Source: Adineta steineri (taxonomy: Eukaryota > Rotifera > Eurotatoria > Adinetida > Adinetidae). From it: DNA of 64,000 nucleotides. Each line of letters begins with the position of its first letter. The stretch's first letter is position 1. Under the pieces are notes generated by a model. It searched no databases. It was not told where the DNA came from and was given only the letters and a program-made list of their open reading frames with translations. The DNA lies in assembly GCA_905250115.1 (NCBI GenBank), contig CAJNOI010000027.1:667163-731162 (forward strand), in the 5' to 3' direction. Shown one piece after another: positions 25,037 to 37,000 of the stretch. Position numbers and translations under genes: made by a program.

Positions 25037-28000
25037 GTAAGGCATATAGAAGCACTTCTGCATCATGATACCATATTTTTCTCCTAATTTATAGGTATTG
25101 CATCGTACGCTCAACAGCGCATATATCTTGATGAGAAAATGCGTTTTTCTGGAAAAGTTGCTATTTACAATGAATTAACTGCTCTACAAATTACGAAAGG
25201 TTCAATATCAATGACTCGCTTATTGCAAGCTCTTCGTTGTGTTCTAAGCATACATAAGATATTAAGAACTTCTCTAGTTTTCAATGATGACGATAATACT
25301 TTAAAACAATCTATCACTGATAAACATCTGACATTTGCATTGGCTGCCGATCAAACATTCAAAAGTGAAACTGAACTTCACAACATTATTTCACAAATAA
25401 ATACTAATCCTAATCTGTTCGATTTATCCAGTGGTCGTGTTTTTTATTGCCAAATACTCAGGCAACAGATGATACTTGATGAAAATCATGATAAAGAAAC
25501 GCTTACAAGTTCTGATATTCTCGTTATCGGCTTTCATCATGCTGCAATTGATCAATCAAGTGCTTCAATTTTTTTAAATGATCTGTGTCATAGTTATAAT
25601 AACAACATGATGTGGTTAGATGATGAAGAATCATTACAATATATAGATTATAGTGTTCATGAGCGTCTAATCGACATGACACTATCACGCGAATTTTGGC
25701 GTTCTCAATTAAATGGATACGATCAAGAATGTCGATTGTCACTACCAGTTGATCGACATTGTTTATATAGTGATCAAAGATCTGGACATGCTTCCATTGC
25801 TCATATCTCATTTGATAAAGAGATTTCGACATCATTTCTCGATTATGCATCTTCACATCAAGTCACACCATTTCAGCTAGGTCTGGCTATATTCTATGCA
25901 TTTCTTTTTAAGCTAACATATAGACAAAATGATTTATGCATTTCTTGTCTGAATGCAAATCGATACAGGACTGAATTACAGAATATGATTGGAATGTTTG
26001 TTTCAACATTACCATATCGTATTCGAATTGATTCTGACTGGTCATTTGATGAACTTGTTGAACATGTGCGAGAAAAATGTTTATCAATTCTTGAACATTC
26101 TCATTATCCACTACAGTATGTTCTTACTGACTCTCAATTTAAACAGTCAAACGTTCCATTTCTTGAAACATTGTTCAATTTTACCACTGTCTCTGAAAAT
26201 AGTCAATGGTCTATTGACACAGCGACGTTGCAACAATTACCAATGCAGCAATCTTATGGTGCTGCAAAATTTGATTTTGACTTGACTTGTCTTTACAATC
26301 CAGCATCCGATGGAAGTAAACTATCATTCTGTCTAACATGCTCGCGTGATCTATTTGATGAGACAACAGCTATAATCATAGTTCAAAGATTAAAACATCT
26401 TGTCGATCAACTTTTTTCATCAAAATCAATTTCTGATGAAATTAATCCAAACTTTGTATCTATATCGAAACTTAGCTTGATTTTACCGACAGAAGCTAAA
26501 GAAATTGAAGATACTGTCTTCTGTCGACAACAGAATATTGTCAATGAAGGTAAGTTTGTTTAATTCTTTTCTCATTCATTTTTGTTTATAAACAAACAGA
26601 TAATCCGTGATGAATAATTTGAAAAAATGATAAGAAAATCTTATTTTATGAGCATGAATAATGTCATCACATCTGATATAATTAAGGTTGGTGTTAGTTG
26701 TAAAGTTCTTGAGTATGATACTGAACCTTTGATTAGCCCACACAATTAACATAACGTCTTATCTTATGATATATATATAACCTAGCGTCATGGATTATTG
26801 TGTGTTACTTGTTTATCATGTTTCTCGTCTTCTTCCTTTTCTATAAACCACGAACTAGAAGCGATTCTAAAATAAGAGCAAAAACTTGAACCGATCCTTC
26901 CTTCGTCTACAAATATGATCGATATTATAAGGAGCGTAGTTTAAAATATGAAATTTAGTGAATATATCTGGAAATCGATTAAGAAAAATCATTAGTTTAT
27001 GAGCGAATTGAAAAGACCCAAGACATTGATAGTTCTAATCAAGATAGATTTCAACTTATTTATGAAGAATGTTTTGCTATTAGCAACCACAATGATTTGT
27101 GTAGGTTCAGTGAAGTGAGCTCCACACGACGTAAACTCCAAATCCATGTATAAGACCATCCAAACTTTCTGCAGTCCATATTTTACCCAAAAGTCGAAAA
27201 AATTCAAAAAAGTTCAAAAAACCTAAAAACCCGAAAAAGTTTAAAAAACCCAAAAAACTTAAAAAAGTTTAAGAAACTCAAAAAAACTTAAAAAACTCAA
27301 AAAAGTTTAAAAAACCCAAAAAAGTTTAAAAAACTTAAAAAAACCCAAGTAACTAGAAAAAATTTAAAAACTCAAAAAATTTAATATGTCAAAGAGCTTT
27401 CTCGAAAAACTCAAAAAAGTTGTAACTCTCTGAAAAGGTTAAAAATTTTAAAAATTTTTTTATGGTACTGGATATTCATCTAATATAATAGAGAAATTTA
27501 TTCTGATTTAAATTAACCTGACAATAAATATTGAAAAAAATTTTTTTATCGTACTGGATATTCTTGTAATTGAATTTGGAAATGTATTTTAATTGAAATC
27601 AACTGGATAAAAAATTATTGAAAAAAGTTCATTCTTGTGGTGAATATAGGTCTAATTCGATCTAGAAATATGTATTTTAAATAAAAGAAACTGAGTGTGA
27701 AATATTCAAAAATGTTTTTTTCGGTTATTAAAACTGATTCAACTCGATATGGATATTGGTTTCGAATAAAACTAACTTAATCCAAAATGCTGAGAAAGCT
27801 TTTTTGTATTATAATTAGAGTTCATTCGTTTACAGTGTGAGATGAGGTTTCAATACAATTAACTGAATATGAAATAATGTAGTAAAAATTTGTAATGACG
27901 AGTATCGTTTGAATTTCAATCAGATATGGATTCTAAATAGAAGTAATTTGATTGAGAATGTTGAAAAGATATGTTTCTTTTTCGTAATTAAGATTTGTTG

Positions 28001-31000
28001 AATTCTATTTGTATATGGGTTTTAAATAAAAGCGAGTTGATTCAGAGTATCGGAAAAAGTTTTTATCACGATTGAAAATCATTCAATTTGATTGTGGTAT
28101 GAATCTCGATGTGAGATAAGTGTGTTCTAAAGATTGACATAAGTTATTGTATGGAAATTAAAATCACTCGTAGTCGTTTGGATATGAATGTCGAATTAAA
28201 TTAAGCGAATTAGCAACATTCAAAAGAATTTTCTGATAATGGAATTCGTTGAATCTCATTTGTATGTTGATTTTAAATACAATTTGCTGCATTCGAAATA
28301 TTGAATCAGCGTCTTTTTTCTTTGTAGAAAATTTATGCTGTTTAACTTATAAATGGGTGTGCTAAAAATTGGGGATACTTATCGGAACGAGAGCTCAATT
28401 TAGTTTAGGTTTTAGTAAACTTATTCTGCATTTCCATTTTTTACTTATGCTTGACGTTTAGCTTACTGTATTATGGCGACATTGTGCAGTGGGTTTTCTT
28501 CAGCTGTGAAGGGACCGGTATTTTTCTGTTTCATACTGAGTGAAAAATATCAGATGTGTGCGTTGGTTATGCGTAGGCTACTATCTCCCTCCACCGGACG
28601 TTTGATATGTGTAAGAAAGTTGTTTTCTGTGCAGTTTCCGACGATTCCGTTAGGTCGGGATAACATAGATCACTGGGACGAGTTTTGGCCACTTGTTTTC
28701 GACGTTTCGAGATGTTTGCGGCTTTTCTGAAAACCTGCTTTAACTGTCGAACAACGGATGTATTGTCGTGAAGTTTTCTTTAGACACTTGGAACATTTTA
28801 CTATTTATACTTTCTTCTCTATTTGAAAGGCTTTATTTATATTCCTCCTATGCGCATGACATGACAATTTTTAAGAAGATTTTGACTTTTGATAGTTCCA
28901 TATTTGCGCAATTCTAAGACCCAATAACTATTCTCGACCCCCGTTCAAACTTTTGCATTTCATTCTTTCATTTTGAACTTTTTTTTATTTCTTTTCTGAA
29001 CGCTTTTGCGGTTTTATGAAGCCTTTAGGTTTTTTGAGTTTTTTAGAATTTTTTGAACTTTTTTGAGTTTTTGGGTTTTTTAGAATTTTTTGAACTTTTT
29101 TCGAGTTTTTGCACTTTTTTAGGTTTTTGAAACTTTTTTGAGTTTTTTAGAAGTTTTTGGGTTTTTTAGAATTTTTTGAACTTTTTTAGGTTTTTGAACT
29201 ATTTTAGATTTTTGAACTTTTTTGAGTTTTTAGAGTTTTTTGGGTTTTGGGTAAAACATGGACTATGATTTAATGAGGAAAATATGGATAGCTAAGTAAG
29301 CTCCAAACGTGGAGTTTAAATGTGGCGCTTACTTCACTGAACCTTTGTGTATTACATTTGAGATTCAGAGACTGTGTCGATAGCTTTCTTCTTTACCTTC
29401 CATAAATTCTCATAAAAATTAATATGCTAAATATTAATACTTTTAAGGCAATTTATATTCTAAAACGATGTAAAATTTTAATGATATTGTTAATATAAAT
29501 AATTTCCTATAGTCCGACCTGACTGTGTTTGTGTTCTTTCAAGTTTAGCTGATCTTCGATGTTTTTCTGCAAATTTCTATACATTTTATGCATCATTTCA
29601 GTTGACTCAGCAAAATTCTTTCATCATCAGTCATCGGGATCACCGAAAGATGTAGTCATAACTTCAGTTAAGTCTGAATAATATATCATTATTAATTGCA
29701 GCACCAGCATCATATGCACAAGCTCGCATTTTGTCTGATGAACGAGTTCGATTTGATCCAGACAATCCACAACTCCCAATCTACAATATGCCTTTTCTCT
29801 ACCATCTTAATAAAGGCCATACTTTATCAATACAACAACTTCGACAGGCTCTTCAGCTAATTGTTAAAAAACATCAATCATTTCGTACATTACTTAACTT
29901 TGATACCGAAAAGAATTTATTCATGCAAAGAATTGTTGACATCTATGAAGATAATAATAGATTGTATGCATTTACTGAAAACACTTACGAAACACAAGAA
30001 CAACTCAATCATATCCTACATGAAGAAAGATATAATCCTGAACTTCTTGATATTTCCCAAGGTCTTGTCTTCCGTTGTCATCTTGCCTACTACAAACAAA
30101 TCTCTTCAAATCATCTACTTTCTGACCGAGATGTAGTCATTTTCAATTTCCACCATGTTCTATTTGATTCTCCATCAATGAATATTTTCCTTCATGATCT
30201 CAATCAAGCATATTCAACTAGTCAATTATTATATGATGATATCACTACTCTACGTTATCTCGATTGTAAATATAAATACTACTTCTACTTTTCTCTTCTC
30301 TAATACATTCTTTTCTTTGATTATATAGATGCTGTTATTGAACAACAAATGTCAATGAGTGGTGCAAGTATGTTTTGGCTTGATGCTCTTCATGATTGTA
30401 AACTTGATCAACCTTTGTCATTACCATTTGATCGATATCGTCTCTCAAATGAACATCGAACTTGTCATACAACATCTATTTCTTTTGATTTTGGTCAAGA
30501 TCTTTCACATCACTTTATTACTCATACATCCTTAAACAACATATCACTTGAACATCTTACATTTGCTATTTATTTCATCTTCCTATTTCAATTAACTAAT
30601 GGACAAACAGATCTATGTCTAGCTATAAACATCAATAATAATCGATATACAGATGAACTCAAATCAATCATTGGATTGTTTGAGAATGTTATTCCGTTAC
30701 GGTGTCAATTAGATCCTCATTGGTCTTTTCATCAAGTACTCGAACATGTTCAAGAGATAACAACAAATAGTATGAAATATTCATATTTTCCACTTCAACG
30801 TATTCTCGATCAACATTCCCATGTTTCGAAACATGCGTTTTTGGATACATCTCTAGAATTTATATCATTTATCAACAATAATGACAACAATGCAACGATG
30901 ATTGGTGATTCTCAACTTGTTCCGGCATCTTTCTCATTCAGTATTAATGAAGATGAGATATTAAGTATATCCGACTTCTCTCTTTCAATTCATCAGGATT

Positions 31001-34000
31001 TGAGCGTGAATCAACTATCATGCACAATCAATGCATCACTTGACTTGTTCAATAGAGAAACAGTAGAGAAGATTTTACAACGATTTCATTTCATCTTACA
31101 TCAATTATCTGCATCTATGATTGACAATCAAATGAATAAATCAATATATGAAATATCATTAACATTACCAAATGAAAGATTACTCATACAATCAATGAAT
31201 AATACACAAGTGCCAGTTTGTCCTGACACTTGTATTCATCATGAATTTGTATATCAAGTAATGAAATATTCACAAAAACTAGCTGTTGAACTAGATGAAC
31301 AATCTCTAACATATGCTGAAGTTTTGCATTATGTCCAAATATTATCTCTGCATCTTATAAATAAACATGTTGTTGTTCCAGGTGAAGTCATTTGTCAATG
31401 TGCCGAAAGAAGTTTGTCAATGGTGAGTTAATCTTTCAGATTGATGTTTAGTGTGATTGAAGTTTTCATATTGTATAGGTGATTGGTATAATGGCAATTG
31501 AAATGAGTGGTGGTGTCTATTGTCCATTATCATCCCGAGATCCACAACATCGCTTACATGCTCTCATACAACAAACACAAAGTCGTCTCGTTCTTGTTCA
31601 TTCGTTGACAAAATCAAAATTCAATAGTAAAATTGTTTCGATTGACATTCATTCAACATGGACTAATAATGATCTAATCAGTGATGTTAACGTTGATCGA
31701 CTATCAACTATTACAGTCACATCAAGTAATATTGCTTATATCATTTTCACTAGTGGTTCAACGGGAATACCAAAAGCGGTATGTTGACATTTGCGTTCTT
31801 ATCTGTGTGTTCATTCTTACATATTCGAATAGATAAAAGTACGACATATAAATTTTGCTGGATGTATAAACTCTTTGGTTGGCAGCAATACACTCAATAA
31901 ACATGATACTGTTGTTCAAATGGCTCGATGCTCATTTGACCTTCAGCTTCAAGAAATACTTGGTAGTTTGATGATTGGAGTTACAGTGGTTCTGCTTCAT
32001 CCAAAAGGAACAGTTGATTTTGATTATCTCTCTCACATCTTACACACTAAAGAAGTTACATACTTGCAAAGTGTTCCAAGTTTGCTTCAGAGCTTTTTTA
32101 TTTTTCTCGAACAGTGCGATAAGGTAAACACTATTAAACGCCTCCGATCAATTTGCTGTGCCGGTATGTACTCAAATGATAAACTTCACCATGTTCTACG
32201 GTTTTTTAATTTTTTTTGTAGGTGAACCATTTTCTGTTAAACTTAGGACTTTAATCGCAAACATTGGTATACCAGACTGTATTGTATGGAATCTTTACGG
32301 TTCCACTGAAATAACACTCGTCTCTACATATCATCTGGTTGATATTCAGTCCAACGGTGCAAGCATTTCAGTCGGTACATCACTACCGAACTATCAATCG
32401 TTGCTCTTAAATAAATTCTTGCAAAGCACATCTATTAGTCAAAAAGGAGAATTATTCACTGGAGGTGTTGGTGTCTTTGCTGGTTATCTTGGACGTGATG
32501 ATTTAACTGCCAAAGCACTCATTGAAGTCGATGGCGAATTATACTATCGAGTAGGTGATCTTCTTCATATGGATGAAAACGGTCTTCTTCATTATCAAGG
32601 AAGAAAAGATCATCAAATCAAACTGCATGGACAACGAATTGAAGTTGGTGAGATCGAACGATGTCTACTTAACATTATATCCATCTCTGCTTGTGTTGTC
32701 ATGAAGTGGAATGATGATTATTTAGTTGCATATGTTCAAAGTTCTGATATTACTGAACAGGAACTGCGTGAACACTGTCAATCTCATCTTCCACCACATA
32801 TGATACCATCTATATTCATGATACTTGATAAATTACCTTTGAATCCAAATGGAAAAATAGACAGAAAACAACTTCCTTCACCGGAATTTGCATTATTACC
32901 TTTCTCCTCGTCCGATAAATCTGATACTCCTCTTAATCAGTTCGAAGAACGTATACACACTATTTGGTCTCAAGTTCTTCATTGTAATGAAAATTACATT
33001 TCTAGAACTACCAGCTTTTTTAGCATTGGTGGCCATTCACTTTTATTGATTCAACTTTATCATCACTATCAATCAGTATTTACCTTTGATGCTCATACAC
33101 TTTCAATTGCTCTATTTCTTCAACAACCAACTATATTTCAACATTCACAATTACTTCAAACAGTTATAATGAATAATATCAAGATAGCACAGTGGCACAC
33201 CTTGCATATAAATGAAGGTAAAAATATTTACTAGGAAATTATTAAAATAATTTCTATCATTTAATTGACAGGTATTGCCTCTTTTGCTCAAGAACGTATC
33301 TTTCTTGACGAACAAGTTCGTTTTTCGAGTGATATTGCTATCTATAATGAACTGATTACATTACAAGTTGTTCAAGGATCATTATCATTAAATCGTTTAT
33401 TACAAGCATTTCGATTTGTTTTGAACACACATAAAATATTACGTACATCTCTTATGTTTAACAATGATGATGGTATTTTGAAACAATGCATTACAAATCT
33501 ACATAAAACATTCACAATAACTATGAATCAAACCTTTCAAAATGAAAATGAACTTCGAGATATTATTTATAAAACAACTACCAATCCTCATCTCTTCGAT
33601 TTATCAATTGGTCGTGTTTTTCATGCTGAAATACTAAGATATCAAGTGTTATTAAATGAAAATGATAACAATGAATTCATAACTGATTCTGATGTTCTTC
33701 TCATTGCTTTTCATCATGCAGCATTTGATCGAGCAAGTTCTTCGATCTTTTTCAATGATCTATGCTTAGCTTATAATACTAATGCAATATCAGAAGGAGG
33801 AGAAGATGATGATGAATCATTGCAGTATATTGATTATAGTATACATGAACGTCTAATTGATATGACAACATCTGGTGAATTTTGGTATTTACAATTAGAA
33901 GAATACAATTTCGACTCTCCATTGTTATTACCAGTTGATCGACATCGTTCATCCAATGATCATCGATCCAATTCTGCTTTTACTACTCAAATCTCTTTTG

Positions 34001-37000
34001 ACAATGAAATTTCACAATCATTTCTTGATTATGCTTCCACACATCATGTGACACCATTTCAGTTAGGTCTGAGTATATTATATGCCTTTCTTTTCAAGTT
34101 AACGCATGGTGAATATAATCTATGTATTTCTTGTTTGAATACTAATCGATACAGAACTGAACTGCAAAATCTAATTGGAATGTTTGTTTCAACATTGCCA
34201 TATTGTATTCAACTTGATCCTCATTTGTCATTTGATGATCTTGTTAAATATGTACGAGAGAAATGTTTATCAATTCTTGAACATTCTCATTATCCACTTC
34301 AACATATTCTTGCTAATTTACATATTAATCAATCAAATATTTCATTTCTTGAAACAATGTATGACTTTATTAATATATCCTCACACAGTGACGAATTATC
34401 TTTGGATGGAGCAAGTTTCAGACATGTGTTATTTGAACAATCGTTTGAAGCGGCTAAGTTCGATTTTATGTTAACATTTGTCTATAATCCAATGCTGGAA
34501 AATAGTAGATTATCATTTCGTTTAACTTGTTCACGTGATTTATTTGATGAGATTACAGTTACAAATATTGGTCGAAGATTCGAATACTATTTTCAACAAC
34601 TGTTTTCATCGAATGAAACTATCAATCGAACTGATACATGTTTTACATCTGTATCGAAAATTAATCTTATTCTACCAGAAGAAACTCAAGAACTGGACGA
34701 TATTATATTTTGTCGACAACCACATATTATAAACGAAGGTATGTTTATCTTGGCGTAAAGTTTTTCCTAATGAACATTTATATTGACAATCAATATATTA
34801 TAAAGAAATATCACTGAAGATATGTTCCGATACGGTCTGTGTAAGGGTGACAGAATCAGGTTTTCTTTCTTTCTCTCTTCAATATCGCAGCATATTCCGG
34901 TCGGTTAGAGCTGATTACTTTGATAAGATATACAAGCTAACCTGCCCTATGTATTAAAAAAGTTTCACATGATTTCGTTCTTGTTTTATAAGTTTAAATT
35001 TGAAAACTATGCCCATGATGGATTCAATGAAAATGGTAATGCGTTTTCAGTACCATATCAAGAGCCGAAAAATTTAGCGAAACTGTAAGTGTAATAGAAA
35101 ACTTTCGTATACAAAAGGTATAGTACCTATGACTGGTTACACACGGAAGTAAAAATAATTGAAGTGTATAACAACATGGTCCTACAATCAGAAAAAGGTT
35201 TCGTGACGAAATCAGAGTTTCGAAATGTTGGAATTTAATGAGTTTTTTTTATTGAAAGCATAAAGAAAAGTTCATCGAAGTCGAAATAGAAACATCATGG
35301 AAGATAAAATAATCAATGAAACTATTTTCTAACAGCGATAAGAACACAAAAATATCACGTTTGTGAGAACCAAAAAAATACAAATAAAAGAAGTATATAC
35401 ATAGACTTATTCTTTAATCCAGTATGAAATCTATTAAATAATATTTTCATATTCGAATAAGATAAAAGTACTATTATTAGGAGAAAGAAAATTACAGAAA
35501 AATATTAAAACCGAAATACATATTCTTCTTCTCTTGTCGAATATTTGCAAGGGGGAAAAAGCGAGACTTCATCTACTTCAAAATGTTTTTGAAGTACAGT
35601 GAAGTACTGGTGAAGTACTAGTGAAGTACGAGCGAAGTAGAATGAAGTAGATTGAAGTAGAAGTGAAGTAGAAGTGAAGTACGACTGAAGTACCGTGAAG
35701 TATCGTACTTCACTGTACTTCAATTTACTTCACTGATATTTCATGTTACTTCACTGGTACTTCATTGTACTTCACTTCTACTTCAGTAGGGATTTCATTT
35801 GTAATTCAAGCATTAGTGAAGTACTTGTGAAGTACTTGTGAAGTAATGTGAAGTACAAATGAAGTAGAATGAAGTACGAGTGAAGTAACATGAAGTACAT
35901 GTGAAGTATAAATGAAGTACTAGTGAAGTACCGCTGAAGTACCAATGAAGTACACACTACTGAAGTCTCGCTTTTCCCCCCTTGAATATTTGGCACGCTG
36001 ACATTTTTTTAAAAGATTTTTCGAGTGTTAGACGAGTTATATCGAATTGAGCTTGTTGTTCAAGACCAACAATAATTGTTTTTGTCTTTTGATGACAAAC
36101 GTCAACAAAATCTTTTGCAGATGTAACGAGAGCACCAGCCAAAATTTTGGACCAAACGAGTCTCTTAACAATACTACCAGTTGAATCAACTACAGCTTTT
36201 CCATAGGATGAACTAAAATAATTCCAGCTGATGTTGATGTCCGTTTTGTCCATCATACTTGATAGGTGTTGCAGAATAAAACTGTTTTTAAATTGAGAGG
36301 TAGTAGCATCTGAAAAGAAAAATAATTACTTGAATATCAGGCACAATACTTGTAGTTTCGCCTATCAAAATCTCTAAGCAAATAATGACAGAATATTTGT
36401 TGTGGTCTGTTGAGTTTGAGTCAAACTCAAATGAAAAACCTTCACCATCACTATCACCCATCCATATATATGCAGTAAATATGGATACTTGTTTTTTGAA
36501 ACTCGAACTAAAAGCAGAGTTTAAAGGCAGAAATTTGAACCCACTACCCTCCCCCATAGACGTGGCCGGCAAAAAATCACAGGCGTAACCGACCGAACAT
36601 CAAAGGCGGCGAACGACATAGCATTGTACGTCGTCACAGACGTGACCGACACAACATTACCGACATGACCGACATATATTCTTTTGACTTCATCACAGAC
36701 GTAACCGACACACGTTTTTTTAACCCCGTCACAGATATGACCGACGTATGTTCTTTTGACCTCGTTACAGACTAAACCAATAGGGTACCATAGGCCTGTT
36801 AGGGCCATATCAGAGCCATAAAAGAGACATCAGCGAAAGAACACAATAGAAAGACAAAATGGGGGAAAAGATGACCTTTGCGAGACTCGAATCCACACCT
36901 TCTGCTATCCGCGCAGATGTCCTGAGACAATTAGACTAGAAGAATGAACTTAACCTCTAGTTTAGGGTTTAGTGATTCATCACAGGCCCTAACAAGGCCT

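Larger units (their letters stand above)
26550..29701. other. Large NRPS intron 4, carrying a foldback transposon
   Basis: The intron begins GTAAGTTTG and ends ATTGCAG, joining phase 1 to the next C domain. Most of its length is one 2,240-bp inverted-repeat element. The remainder (26560-27090 and 29352-29701) shows nothing I recognise. Confidence 0.75.
25095..31233 (+). other. NRPS tandem condensation domains C1a and C1b
   Basis: C1a (exon 25095-26549, residues ~607-1091) opens IASYAQQRIYLDEKMRF and has GFHHAAIDQ. C1b (exons 29702-30265 and the first part of 30329-31422, residues ~1092-1580) opens APASYAQARILSDERVRF and has FNFHHVLFD. Both therefore have a C1-type opening motif and an intact HHxxxD, and together they fill the space between T1 and A2. 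A 3.15-kb intron (26550-29701) separates them. The first could be condensing, epimerising or degenerate in function; the opening motif favours a C-type domain. Confidence 0.8.

Noticed and set aside
25095-26549. Calling the first C-fold domain of each pair an epimerisation domain
   Set aside because: It sits where an E domain would, but its opening motif (AQxRI) is that of C domains. Left undecided in favour of C.
27195-27460. A-rich array as a poly(A) tail of a retroposed copy
   Set aside because: It is mirrored by a T-rich array at the other end, and the element has inverted termini with an 8-bp duplication, which fits a DNA transposon.
28473-28730. 85-residue ORF in the foldback element as a transposase
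   Set aside because: No catalytic motif or recognisable domain. It lies beyond the satellite core and is most likely a chance frame.
36868-36948. Functional tRNA gene
   Set aside because: No pairing acceptor stem, no U33 and a mismatched T stem.
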